Source: Aporrectodea caliginosa
Taxonomy: Eukaryota > Annelida > Clitellata > Crassiclitellata > Lumbricidae
Length of the DNA: 64,000 nucleotides
Direction: 5' to 3'
Assembly (NCBI GenBank): GCA_020284085.1
Contig: JACEVL010000059.1
Coordinates: 741,001 to 805,000, forward strand
Part shown: positions 33,088-44,519 of the stretch, piece by piece
How the letters are laid out: every line of letters starts with the position of its first letter
Position numbering within the stretch: the stretch's first letter is position 1
Notes under the pieces: generated by a model
Seen by the model: the letters and a program-made list of their open reading frames with translations, nothing else
Told to the model about the DNA's origin: nothing
Databases searched by the model: none
Position numbers and translations under genes: made by a program

Positions 33088-33825
33088 GTAAGCTTCCATT
33101 GTTATCCTTTGTGACCTAACTGTTGAATATCATAAACGAATTATATAATTATGTGATTGTGAACGGCAATTTGCAGTTGAGGGATTTGATAGAAAGGTAC
33201 AGGATTGGGACAGGAGGTGAAAACTCAGACGATTAGAAACTACTTTTACCAAGATCTTACAAATGAAACTGAGCTTAGACATTGACCGATAGTGTGGTAG
33301 ATCATCAGCAGACCATATGACTTTTAAGAAGAGGTTAACCTACGACAAAACTGGCGAGAAATCAGCCTTCAGTGGCAATTATAATAATAAATCATAGCTT
33401 CTGATGTCTAATGCACAAGGCAACAACCGATGGCGCACCAAACTCAATCCGTAATCAGATCAATATCCCGAAGATCTCTGTTCGCAGAGAGGGAGAGAGA
33501 GACAGTCTACGACGGATAAACAATTTCAAAAAGGCAAGTTTTGAGTAAATAGAAATAATCGATATCAAGACAAGCCAAAATTAAACTTCTGTCAACCATT
33601 GGAAAGAAGCAATTGATCATAATTATTTTACTCAAGTTGGGGGCTACAGCTACAGGTAATCTTGGATTGTTATGTACTTTGGTCTAAGATTAAATTGTCC
33701 TGGAACAATTGTCCTGGAACAAGAATTTCGTGAGGATGTTTTCACTTATTCACTGTTGAAGTTGAAAAATCACACTAGATGTTATAAGCTACCACCAGGA
33801 AGCCATAGGCAGACAGAATGGCAAG

Positions 33826-33940
33826 CCGACTTCTAGTTGTCAAGAAAAAGGATGGATCTATAAGACTTACTTGTGATTACCGTTAAATAAATTCATTAAC
33901 TGCTGATTTTAAGTATCCCATGCGACACCAGAAGTAAGTG
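33826..33940 (+). pseudogene. Ty3-like RT relic inside the array unit
   Basis: Reads MASRLLVVKKKDGSIRLTCD then YR-stop-INSLTADFKYPM, resembling block 2 of LTR-retrotransposon reverse transcriptases. Similar, shorter copies at 35160-35280 and 36555-36650 were amplified with the array. Confidence 0.6.
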
Positions 33941-34805
33941 TAGTATTAATTAAAGTTGGAATGTAATTTCAATGTTTTTAATGTTGTGCCGTGTTTTGAC
34001 TTGCTCCATTGAAGAATCTGACCAATGGAAAGCTGCTTTTATTATAATAATATCATGACTTTATTGAATATCTTTTAGAAATGTGAATTCATGACGAACT
34101 TTTGTTTAGCAATAAATATGGTGTAACAACTGTTGAAAGATATCCCTGAGCCATGTTTTTGTCATTCCGGTGATTTGAAAATTCATTTGCAGCATTTAAC
34201 AAAGTTATTTAGAATTTGATGATATGCGTTTGGTAAGAGTGAGGTTCAGCATGTTCTCGGTTCTGGAAATAATATGAGACGTCCAGAGAGAATCGAGAGT
34301 TTAGTTAATTTCAGACCGCCAGAAACTAAAATACAAATAGATTTTTACATGGATTGGGATAATTGGTTAATATAGGACATTTTACTTTTGAATGTTGGCT
34401 TCTGCAGTTGAAGCTTTGCATTGGAATGTATACATTTTCATCTAGACAGACAGGCTAAGTCTATATATAGTTCGTTCTGTAGGTTTGAGTTTAAATTAAT
34501 GCCGCGCTAATATGACAGCTGATGTGCGTTAGGCCTATCTGTAGTGATTTATGATTTGAAGAACCTGCTTATAAATGCGGTGTATTTATTTTATCATGAC
34601 TGCAACGAAAGTAGAAACTTACAACTTATCTAAGCGAAAACGAACTTTATTACTTCATATAAAAAATGGACCACATTTGTGTGCAAGATATTTTAAATAG
34701 CTAATTAAAGTAGAATCTGATAGATGGAAGTCACTGACGTAGGCATTCCTATTTCTACATTTGCATATTCATACATTCTGCGTGACATGTCATTTCATTC
34801 AATAG

Positions 34806-34841
34806 AGCCAATCCAATCGACAACAGAAGAAGAGTCTGCAG
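34806..34841 (+). CDS. Candidate linker exon 2 (phase 1-1)
   Basis: The 36-base equivalent of linker exon 1: TTCATTCAATAG, then an open piece reading PIQSTTEEESA, then GTACC. Shorter by 51 bases but with the same phase at both borders. The donor (GTACCA) is weaker than in unit 1. Confidence 0.42.
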
Positions 34842-35159
34842 GTACCATTGTTTTCCTTTTGTGACCTAACTGAATATCATAACCAATTATGTGATTGTGA
34901 ACGGCAATTTGCATGAGATATTTGATAGTAAGGTACAGGATTGGGACAGTAGGTGAAAAGCCAGACGATAGAAACTTCTTGTCAAGATCTCACAAATGAA
35001 ACTGAGCTTAGACATCATAATTATTTTACTCAAGTAGGGGGCTACAGCTACAGATAATCTTGGATTATTATTTACTTTGGTCTAAATTGTCCTGGATCCA
35101 GCATTCGTGAGGATTTTTCACTTATGTTAGGTGTTGAAGACATAGATGACTTTTAGCAG

Positions 35160-35280
35160 ACAGAATGGCAAGCCGACTTCTAGTTGTCAAGAAGAAGGAT
35201 GGACCGTATAAGACTACTTGTGCTTACCGTTAAATAAATTCATTAACTGCTGATTTTAAGTATCCCATGCGACACCAGAA
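35160..35280 (+). pseudogene. Second copy of the Ty3-like RT relic
   Basis: AATGGCAAGCCGACTTCTAG, TTGTCAAGAAGAAGGATGG and following bases repeat the 33826 relic with a small deletion. Confidence 0.6.
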
Positions 35281-36186
35281 GTAAGTGTAGTATTAAGTAA
35301 AGTTGGAATGTAATTTAAATGTTTTTGATATCGTGCCGTGTTTTGACTTGCTCCGTTGAAGAATCTGCCCAATGGAAAGCTGCTTTTATCATACATAATA
35401 TCATGACTTTATTGAATATCTTTTAGAGATGTGAATTCACGACGAACTTTTGTTTACCAATAAATATGGTGTAACAACTGTTGAAAGATATCCCTGAGCC
35501 ATGTTTTTGTCATTCCGGTGATTTGAAAGTTTATTTCCAGCATTTAGTTCTATTTTTAAACCAAATTGGAATTCACAAAGTTATGTAGAATTTGATGAAT
35601 TGCGTTTGGTAAGAGTGAGGTTGAATTTTTTAAGCATGTTCTCGGTTCTGGAAATAATATGAGACGTCCAGAGAGAATCGAGAGTTTAGTTAATTTCAAA
35701 CCGCCAGAAACTAAAATACAAATAGATTTTTACATGGATTGGGATAATTGGTTAATATAGGACATTTTACTTTTGAATGTTGGCTTCTGCAGTTGAACTT
35801 TGCATTGGAATGTATACATTTTCATCTAGACAGGCTAAGTCTATATATAGTTCGTTCTGTAGGTTTGAGTTTAAATTAATGCCGCGCTAATATGACAGCT
35901 GATGTGCGGTAGGCCTATCTGTAGTGATTTATGATTTGAAGAACCTGCTTATAAATGCGGTGTATTTATTTTATCATGACTGCAACGAAAGTAGAAACTT
36001 ACAACTTATCTAAGCGAAAACGAACTTTATTACTTCATATAAAAAAATGGACCACATTTGTGTGCAAGATATTTTAAATAGCTAATTAAAGTAGAATCTG
36101 ATAGCTGGGAGTCACTGACGTAGGCATTCCTATTTCTACATTTGCATATTCATACATTCTGCGTGACATGTCATTTCATTCAATAG

Positions 36187-36223
36187 AGCCAATCCAATCG
36201 ACAACAGAAGAAGAAGTCTGCAG
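36187..36223 (+). CDS. Candidate linker exon 3, frame-altering by one base
   Basis: 37 bases (PIQSTTEEEV start) between CAATAG and GTACC. One extra A compared with exon 2 changes the 3' border to phase 2, so inclusion would shift the downstream frame. Either decayed or an allele-type error in an A-rich run. Confidence 0.28.
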
Positions 36224-36554
36224 GTACCATTGTTTTCCTTTTGTGACCTAACTGAATATCATAACCAATTATGTGATTGTGAACGGCAAATAGAAATAAT
36301 AGAAATAATCGATAACAAGACAAGCCAAAATAAAACTTCTGTCAACCATTGGAAAGAAGCAATTGATCATAATTATTTTACTCAAGTATGGGGCTACAGC
36401 TACAGATAATCTTGGATTATTATAAGCCTACTTTGGTCTAAGATGAAATTGTCCTGGATCCAGCATTCGTGAGGATTTTTCACTTATGTTTGGTGTTGAA
36501 GTTAAAAAATCACACTAGATGTTATAAGCTACCACTAGGAAGCGACAAGCAGAC

Positions 36555-36650
36555 AGAATGGCAAGCCAACTTCTAGTTGTCAAGAAGAAGGATGTACCGT
36601 TAAATAATACCGTTAAATAAATTCATTAACTGCTGATTTTAAGTATCCAA
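36555..36650 (+). pseudogene. Third copy of the Ty3-like RT relic
   Basis: Shorter than the 33.8-kb copy, with an internal deletion after GAAGAAGGATG. Confidence 0.55.
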
Positions 36651-37586
36651 TGCGACACCAGAAGTTAGTGTAGTATTAAGTAAAGTTGGAATGTAATTTC
36701 AATGTTTTTAATGTCGTGCCGTGTTTTGACTTGCTCCGTTGAAGAATCTGACCAATGGAAAGCTGCTTTTATTATAGGCCTACATAATATCATGACTTTA
36801 TTGAATATCTTTTAGAAATGTGAATTCATGACGAACTTTTGTTTAGCAATAAATATGGTGTAACAACTGTTGAAAGATATCCCTGAGCCATGCTTTTGTC
36901 ATTCCGGTGATTTGAAAGTTCATTTGCTGCATTTTGTTTTATTTTTGAACCAAATTGGAATTCACAAAGTTATGTAGAATTTGATGAAATGCGTTTGGTA
37001 AGAGTGAGGTTGAATTTATTAAGCATTTTCTCGGTTCTGGAAATAATATGAGACGTCCAGAGAGAATCGAGAGTTTAGTTAATTTCAAACCGCCAGAAAA
37101 TAAAATACAAATAGGAGCCTACATGGGATTATTGGTTAATATAGGCAATTAATTCCTAACTTTCCACGAAATCCATAGTGAAACTTCTGCATGATTTGGT
37201 TTGTAAGTATGTCGTCGAGAACAATGTTGGTACTAGTACACGCCAGAGAGCGTTGGATCACTTAAGGACATTTTACTTTTGAATGTTGGTTTCTGCGTTC
37301 GAACTTCGCACTGGAATGTATGCATTTTAATGTAGTCAGACTAAGTCCTAATTCGTTCTATAGGTTTGAGTTTAAATTTATGCCGCGATAATATGACACT
37401 CTGTACAAATCGAAGCAAAAAGCAACTTTCGTATTTCATTTTAAATGAAACAGTTTTGTGCAAGTTATTTTAAATTGCGCAGTTATGTAGAATCTGAGAG
37501 ATAGAGAAACTTACTGACATAGGCATTCCTATTGGTGCATTTGCATATTCATACATTCCGCGTGATTTTGTCATTTTATTGAATAG

Positions 37587-37615
37587 ACGCCATTGAAGAA
37601 TCTAGGAAGCAGGAG
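37587..37615 (+). CDS. Candidate linker exon 4
   Basis: After TTATTGAATAG a 29-base segment reads AIEESRKQE in the phase-1 frame and is followed by GTATAA, a poor donor. The upstream block is the same as in the other units but more diverged. Weak. Confidence 0.22.
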
Positions 37616-37635
37616 GTATAACAGAAAGTCAAGGT

Positions 37636-40066
37636 TAGGGACCTGCGAAACACAAATCCTTGAAATAGAAACTCTGTACAAATCGAAGCCAAAAGCAACT
37701 TTCGTATTTCATTTTAAAGAAGAAGACAGTTTTGTGCAAGTTATTTTATGTTGGCTAGTGTGCGCAGTTACTGTATAATCAGTGTTGAGAGAACTCAGAG
37801 TGAGTTTGACATAGGCGATTAACTACTTTGTGATCATTTGCATATTCATACAGTTTCCGCGTCATATTTTCTGTGAGTTTGAGTTATAACTCAATTATTT
37901 CAAATTGAATCGGTCACATATTATGTTGACGCCATTATCGGAACAGGCTGTCACAATTTCAAAACTTCTGCTTAAAGCAGGAGGTATCTGGACTGTGGTG
38001 TTTATCTTAATAACCTGATTCACAGAAAGTCAAGGTTATGATACCATTTGCGAAACTGTGTATTTTGCTGTGAATCGAATCTCGAGTTCATGATTAACTC
38101 ATTTAAAGGTTCAATTCGAATCTCGAATCGAATCAGCGGGTACCCATTTGATATTCATGTTGGGTAGTGTGCACTTGATCGCACATGCCTACTACAGTAA
38201 CATAGTTATCAATATATCAACGTAAGCCTGATAACTTTTCTCCAAATCAAAATCAATTAAACTAAAATTTAATTTTTATTAACAGAATTAAAAGAAAACA
38301 AACAATTTTTTAAAGATTAAAACAAATTATACTGTACCGTTCTGGTTCCATGTTCATTGAATTTATTCACGCATGTGCCTAAATCACGCGTTTACTCATT
38401 CACGAAGCCCCTCTTGGCTCTACACAATGTCAGAATAACAAATCTTAAGTTATGTCGTGCCCATCATCTGCATTTGTTTTAGAATGATTTTAGAGTAAGC
38501 CTGTTATTATTTCATCTGTTTCATCCTCTACCTTCACTTCAATTGTCCATGCTTTTGTCTGTTCTCGAATTGACTATTGTAATTCTCTTCTTGTTGGCTT
38601 ACCCAAGGTTTGTCTATTTCCTCTTCAGTCCGTACTGAATGCTGCTGCCAGACTTATAAACCTTCGCCTCCCTCGATTCTCTCACATCTCTAGCATTTAT
38701 GACTGGCTTAACTTCATTGGCTATCTCTCTCTGTTCGCATCCAATTTAAAGTTCTCATTCTCATGCTTGAATCTCTTATGGGTCTTGCTCCAAAATATCT
38801 TTGTCACCAAATTCTCCGCCCCCTCTCTGCCAAGTCAAATCGTCCGCTTAGATCCTAGTATGTTCCCCGTGTTAGGACCACAATGGCTCAATCCAGATCC
38901 TTGTGTCCATAGGTTGTAACTCTATGGAATGGACTTGACTGTCATCTACGCTCAACAATCCTCTCTGGTAGCATCTCTACCTCTTTCTCTCACCTTCTAA
39001 ACCTGCCTTTTCTATCGGAGTACCTCGCACTGGGAACGCTTCTGAAAGGCTTAACACTCAGGTTATTTGACATAGCGCTTTTATAAATGGTCAAATACAA
39101 TACAATATTTGTCCAGCAACTGAATTAACTATCCCTGCCGAACACTTTAATGGATAGAGAACGAACTTTGTCCACATAACCTGTTACTGCACCTGTAATC
39201 ATGATACTGATGGTGTGATCGGGTTCGCTTCGACTAGTCGGTGAGGTTTATCAGAGTTTAATTTCTCGGAACCTTTACTGTAATCATGGGTGGCTCGGTC
39301 GCATTATAAACGTCGGAGCACCAATGACAGGTATTGCAGCTGCTAGAGAACACATTGTCCACATAACCTGTTACTGCACCCGTAATGGGCGCGGTGGTTA
39401 ACTGTTGTTTATGTCAATAACCCGATATGAAGCAAAATGTCGTGTTAATGTTATCCACGCATTGCATCAAGTACCAGTTTAGTTAAAAACAATAATAGTT
39501 ACAGTGCTTCAAACAGCTTGTCGATTTGTCGTCAAATGGCTTAGATTCGGCAGTTAAAGTATCAGATTTTGAAGCTATTTTCCCGAAACTCCAAATTTCC
39601 GACATACTTGGGTATTGCGCTAATGTCTTCAATTAATCAAATACAACACTTTGTGGCTTGAATACCAAGTAACTAAATCACTCGCAACTCTCGACAACAG
39701 TGGAATCATCCTTTTGTTCTCCATCCAAAATTTTATCCAGTTGTATTTCTAACCTGCTCCCGCTAGATATCAGCTCGTTAGCCATTGGATGCTGCAATGC
39801 CGCAGTCGTATTCGCTTATGAACTGAATTTAATGTCGTCGCGTGTTGATTTGCACGGAGCAATTCAACATTCAAACATCGCGCAGTTAACAGTTAAAACA
39901 ATTAGTTTACAGAAAAGAATGTCGATGGGTCATGATTCGAAAGTCATGATTCTAAACATTCATGATTTGAAAATGTTTCGAATCAGGAAGTAATTTTCGA
40001 ATCGAATCGAATAATGCCCTCCGTTTCCTTTTCGAGTCGAATTTATAGAAGCTTCGCAGGTCCCTA
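37636..40066. mobile_element. TAGGGACC-ended DNA transposon, likely hAT
   Basis: Left TAGGGACCTGCGAA and right TTCGCAGGTCCCTA are perfect 14-bp inverted repeats. The flanks are GTCAAGGT (37628-37635) and GTCAAGGC (40067-40074), 8 bp with one mismatch. The interior has repeated TCGAATCGAATC words, a secondary copy of the flanking array sequence (37667-38044) and a LINE end at 38480-39115. No transposase recognised. Confidence 0.75.
38480..39115 (+). mobile_element. LINE 3' end, AATAC-tail family, + strand
   Basis: Broken frames read VCSRIDYC, LLVGLP and LQSVLNAAARL, then FSHISS, close to the element at 58262-59635. The 3' end is TAAATGGTCAAATACAATAC. Confidence 0.88.
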
Positions 40067-40913
40067 GTCAAGGCAGCAGGTATGTGTAGGCCTAACTGTT
40101 GATTATCATTAATTGAACGTATTTCTGCCTTATGCGACTAGCTTCACTATTAGTTAGTGTACAACGGGTCATATTGTTGTTTTGCATCAATAATAACTGA
40201 TAATAATGGTAGCTAGGCTCCCTATGTTATGTATAGGGAGAAGGCATAGAAACCGAAACAGCAGTCAGACCGAAACAACCTAACTTTAGGTAACGGGTGT
40301 TCGAGTTCAAGTTGTCCAATTAAGATCACGTAAAGTTATTTCAACAGCTACGGAAATAGACTATCTCGTTTCATCCTCTACTACCTAAAATTCATTTGTA
40401 ACGCGGTGAAGCAGTCTACACTCGATATAAACAGTTTTCTCAGACCTGTCGTGTGATTACTTGTCATATTTTCTTGGTACTAGCTACGGATCTGACGGTG
40501 CAGCACGCCCAACTTTTGTATCGGGACTCATTATCTTATCGACTTAGCAAGTATTTTCACTGCTAGCAAATAATGCAGATCAATTGCTGTACATTAATAA
40601 ACGCAGTTTAGTATGACCGATTACAGACAATTTAAAATACTCGAAAAATCCGCCTGTTTTGCTCTCCATGCAGCATGCTTTTTGTCTATAGCGAAACGGG
40701 TCGTTGCAGGTTGAGAGAAACATGTGTACGACAGAGCGAAACGCGTTTCGCTCTAGGTGCATTTAGGTCAGCGTTACTATTTACTACTGAGGCCTGCACC
40801 TCAATGTGAAATGCTTTGATCATTATTTTCAACCTCTAAAATAACTGTAGGTCTGTTACAATTTATTCACAATCGTTTCTATAAGTTTGTACTAATTGTA
40901 GGGTGGCAACAGA

Positions 40914-41150
40914 TAGATCTATACTATACAATACAATACAACTGATCTTTGATGTTGCCCTTCTTACTAAGGTTGCCCCAAGCTCAGAAGTGCACACGCC
41001 TCGGCGACGCAGAAGCAATTATATTGCAGAGCAATTGTGCGCGAAGGACTTGCTCAAGGTCCCTACGCGGCGGCTTGAGGTGGATTCGAACCTGCAACCC
41101 TCCGGCTGCAAGGCACCGAACATATCCCTACACCACCGGGCCCCACATTA
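40914..41150 (-). mobile_element. tRNA-derived SINE, minus strand
   Basis: On the minus strand the head contains an A-box-like TGGTGTAGGGA, a loop CTTGCAG (TGC anticodon-like) and a perfect B box GGTTCGAATCC, followed by GGGACCTTGAGCAAGTCCTT, a typical SINE body motif, and a TTGTA-repeat tail. The open frames on + over this region are accidental. Confidence 0.85.
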
Positions 41151-41459
41151 TGAAGAAACAGAAGAAATCAAAGTTAGTGAAAAGACGAACAGTATGCCTA
41201 CTAGTAGACCTACTCCTCAGCCCAGCTGGACCTAAATCTTCTAGCAGAGCTGTACCATTGCCAGCAGTGGATTTGTCATTACAGCCCAAAGCTCACAAGG
41301 ACATGAAACTAAACATGTGGAAAGAAGAAGACTCTCTGTATCAGAGCAAGCAGGTCAGCCCACAGTTATAGCAACATCGGATGGCTTAAAGAGAAGAAAG
41401 TTAAACAGACCAGCGAGAAGAATAAGAAGAAATCAAGAGCCAGTTGACACAAAAGTAAA

Positions 41460-41625
41460 TCAAGCAAAGCTGACAAGAAAGATGAGTGGAAGTGTGATCA
41501 TTGCAAGTTCAAATATGGGCAAAAAGAAGATTTAAAAATAAACGAAGATTGGGTTTCATGTGGGCAATAGAAGATAATATCTGATATTATCACAAGTCAT
41601 GTGCAGAAATAAATGGTGTACCGTA
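41460..41625 (+). pseudogene. Decayed zinc-finger end of pogo-like transposase
   Basis: Reads DEWKCDHCKFKYGQKEDLKI then NEDWVSCGQ, and after a frameshift YYHKSCAEINGVP. The C-x2-C ... W-x2-C ... H-x3-C order is the C-terminal finger common in pogo/DDE transposases. Confidence 0.55.
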
Positions 41626-42116
41626 CTACCGCAGGACAAATATACATTATACTGTAAAACTGTCTGTAAAAAATGTTCAGTCAAGTAGGCCAGGCTACAA
41701 GCAGACTACTTTACTAGCCTACAAAATTAGGGTAAATGTCGAACTCTTGCCTTTTTCATATTATTGACAATAATTATGCCTATTATCAGGCATAGGCTAC
41801 TATAAGAGGTGTTTCACTCAATCTCCACACACTTTCGGTCGATTTTTATGTACTAACTGCCGTGCATGTAGACCGAAACGCGTTTCGGTTTGTATTCTGT
41901 AGTGTATCGCTCAACCTGCATTTATGCAAATTTGACTTAAAACTGTTTTTCAAAGATATTTCGGTCTAGCTGCACCTGTTTCGGTTTGAATGATATGGAT
42001 TATGCACAGGAAAAAAATCCGCATCGGCTGGTATATAAACAATGCCACAGTGACTAGCAGGAGGTGAGAAATATCGAAATAATCGAAAGTGTTTCGGTTT
42101 GTATGCCTTCTCCCTA

Positions 42117-42470
42117 CAGTATTTGAACGCTTGCGTGTACATAGCGCTTCATAAGAACCTCACAGTGGAGTGTTAGCCGAAATATAAATAAAGTGATACA
42201 TTCAAACCAGGAAATATTGAAGATCAAACCTTAAGTTGATCATCTGTGTAAACAATGTGATTTGAATATTTTTAGGTTTAGAAAGCATAGTTCGATATTT
42301 TATAAATTTACCTTTGAAAAAATCTAATGTAGAAAATGTACCTATCTACACAAGTTAACGTGTAATCAGTTGTCGCGTATAATTATAAACATGACACTAT
42401 ACGGTTGGGCCAATACATAAAGCTGGTTCCCGCGACTTAGCCTTGGTTGGACGCTGTTGAAATCTCAAGA
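42117..42470. other. Unassigned interval
   Basis: No recognised feature. Confidence 0.4.
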
Positions 42471-42474
42471 TTAA

Positions 42475-43475
42475 CCGTCATCCACACTCCTGGGGTCCAG
42501 GCGCACCCCAGCCGTATTGTGTGCTAGATGTCATAACCTTATGATTTCATGTAATTGTCGGCCCTTCATCGACCAATAACTGCATGCGTTTATAGGTCGG
42601 CATATGATGTCAGACATATACAAATTTCAATATTTCAAATGGTGTCCGGAGAGACCCCTGGGGTCCACCTGGACCCCACACCTATAAATCTATTAAAATT
42701 AACCTAAGCAAAATTATGTAGACACAATTTTCTAGTAAAGTTGACACACCTACATAGAGCAACAGTCATAATAGACACTTTCCTACAAAAAAATGGCTCG
42801 GAGTATTGCGATATATAATTGCACGTTGATAGACCCAGTTCTCCAGATTTACCAGTTGCAAGACACTGTAAATGACTTGACATCACGCAGTGGTTCTATG
42901 TGCATAGACTTGGCCCACAAGAAATTATCCTTCTTCCTCACGGAATTATTAGAGATGAAAAAGGAACAGCAAAAATGGAATCACCTCACCTGTTTATTAT
43001 ACCTGTCATGGTGGATATTATGGCTAATGAAAGACAGTTTGAACATTAGAGAGTCGTCTCCATATGAAATTTTAATCATGCAGATAATGCTAAGAAGTTG
43101 GAATCCGATTAGGACAGCCGAGATAAATACATTCCTAGTTCTCTTTTTCTACTGGCTGGAACATAAAGAGCCAAATTTTAGCATTTGCGTGACATGTGGT
43201 GAAGCAAATATCGAACATGGACAGTCAGTCCTTACTGCAACAGCGTCCGTAATTCGTGTCAAGAGTATATTCCATTTTCTTCTAAAATCTTTAAAAATTC
43301 GTTTGTAAGACAAGTAAGTTCATGAAAAATTTGTTTAATCATGTTTAAAGCAAACTTATGCAATATTTTGGTGTTGGAAGGTAGTAATTACTTGAAATAC
43401 GCATTCTAGATGTTGAGGTCCAAACGGACCACAGGTATGCAATAACGTAACTTTCATGACCACTGTGGATGAGGG
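42475..43475 (+). mobile_element. piggyBac-type transposon, TTAA target site
   Basis: TTAA flanks both ends (42471-42474, 43476-43479). The inverted ends are CCGTCATCCACACT and, reverse-complemented, CCCTCATCCACAGT. GGGGTCCAGG/CCTGGACCCC words lie inside the left end. The 1-kb body contains a transposase fragment. Confidence 0.82.
42793..43308 (+). pseudogene. piggyBac transposase N-terminal fragment
   Basis: A 171-codon frame with ATG at 42793. The segment IRTAEINTFLVLFFYWLEHK resembles the conserved start of the piggyBac DDE domain (rule: T-x2-E-I/L-x2-F-x-G-L). The catalytic Asp residues are not reached. Internally deleted copy; low similarity, but the TTAA ends support it. Confidence 0.55.
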
Positions 43476-43564
43476 TTAAGACTACGATTACGGAAGGTGA
43501 ACAAAGTAGCCTACGCGTACGACCTAATAATATTGGATGTCGTCGTAGGCATCACCGGCCGGTT

Positions 43565-43695
43565 GTCTTATCGCTCATTTGCTTTCAACGGGTGAGTTAT
43601 CAGCAGTCTTGTCGCTCATTTGCTTTCAACGGGTGAGCTGAGCTGTCAACAGTCTTATCGCTCCTTTGCTTTCAACGGCTGAGCTGTCGGCAACA
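43565..43695. repeat. Three 41-46-bp tandem repeats
   Basis: GTCTTATCGCTCATTTGCTT followed by TCAACGGGTGAGC occurs three times at 43565, 43606 and 43652. Confidence 0.93.
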
Positions 43696-43966
43696 TGATC
43701 GCTTCGTGTAGAGGCTTCTGATGTATAGGCTACTAATCATCACCTTTCCTTTTTCAAGAGATATTGAAGTAGACACATAGATTGCACAAACACATTTCCT
43801 AAAATTGGGTGGTGTTTACTATTATTTTATCTAATCAACAAAGAATAAGTAGTAGTTAAAAGTTTTTCAAAGAAGAGTAAAATTATATAAATTTTATTAA
43901 ACCCATGTAAACAAATTTCTAAAGCATTTGCTGCAATTTATTTTTCTGATTGTACGTTTCTAACAG

Positions 43967-44055
43967 CCAAAGGATCATCAATGCTCGTCATCGCACTGGC
44001 TGCTGCAATCATTGCATTGGGAGGCGGTGGGTTCGCCTACTACAAACTAGTGTAA
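43967..44055 (+). CDS. Candidate exon: transmembrane segment
   Basis: After CGTTTCTAACAG the phase-1 frame reads KGSSMLVIALAAAIIALGGG then GFAYYKLV: a clear about 20-residue hydrophobic helix with small residues followed by a Tyr/Lys stop-transfer edge. The frame either ends at TAA (44053-44055) or is spliced at T|GTAAGT after 44051 (phase 2). The 5' border phase equals that of the PAN-like and linker exons. It is the likely membrane anchor of a type I protein. No repeat family recognised here. Confidence 0.5.
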
Positions 44056-44519
44056 GTCTAGCAGACGGCTAAGTTATCTTTTCAAACCATTTGTTTTCTA
44101 ATTACTTTTTGTTCCTCTCTGTATCTCAGTTCGGGAAATTATGAAGCTCATCTATTCTAATCTATTCTAATATCGTCGTTGGTTGGCACTTGTCATTCTC
44201 GTCCTTTTTCATTTCACTGCCACACTCGCGTACTCAACTTCCACAACTTTCAATCTGTGTACTTCTCGAAAAAATCTTTATTTGACTATCCTTCTTATGT
44301 CATCTCCTTTTACCTTATCCAACCAGTCTAAACTTCCGGACATGCTTTTTAAAGCCTAGGCTGTCACTTTATGACCTTTCCGTTGCTCAAAATCCACATC
44401 TTCGTCCAAAACTTATCGGAGGCGCATACAGCTGGCATAGCCTTGCTTATTGCTTCTTTCTGATTGCATTGAGTTAAAGCCTGGGTTTTTGCCATCTTCT
44501 GAAAATAAATTTTTGTCGC
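44056..44519. other. Unassigned interval, LINE relic may start here
   Basis: Pyrimidine-rich + strand similar in style to LINE endonuclease sequence, but no motif before 44520. Confidence 0.35.

Larger units (their letters stand above)
32831..37385 (+). repeat. Tandem array of ~1.35-1.8-kb units (3 more copies)
   Basis: Repeated anchors include TCTAAGCGAAAACGAAC (32823, 34629, 36010), GTTGGAATGTAATTT (33956, 35303, 36685) and the block AGTGATTTATGATTTGAAGA (34543, 35925). Units differ by small deletions. Each carries a conserved block upstream of a short exon-like piece ending CTGCAG|GTA, and a decayed reverse-transcriptase fragment. The first unit begins at 23015, before the hAT. Confidence 0.92.
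40234..42116 (+). mobile_element. Pogo-like DNA transposon with CGAAAC-rich ends
   Basis: Left TAGGGAGAAGGCATAGAAAC and right GTTTCGGTTTGTATGCCTTC...TCCCTA are inverted ends. Subterminal palindromes AGCGAAACGCGTTTCGCT (40733-40750) and CCGAAACGCGTTTCGG (41874-41889) and further TTTCGGT words may be transposase sites. A decayed zinc-binding C-terminus (41460-41625) resembles pogo/Tc1-type transposases. TA flanking is possible but not certain. A SINE is inserted at 40914-41150. Confidence 0.7.

Noticed and set aside
32919..33119. ATG-initiated 66-codon gene covering linker exon 1
   Set aside because: The part before the CAATAG acceptor is conserved as non-coding sequence in other array units and is frame-broken there; the exon interpretation fits better.
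39700..39993. 97-codon + frame
   Set aside because: It lies inside the TAGGGACC transposon, has no ATG at its start and shows no domain.
40903..41371. Two overlapping + frames of 110 and 140 codons
   Set aside because: They cover an inverted tRNA-derived SINE with clear A and B boxes plus decayed transposon DNA.
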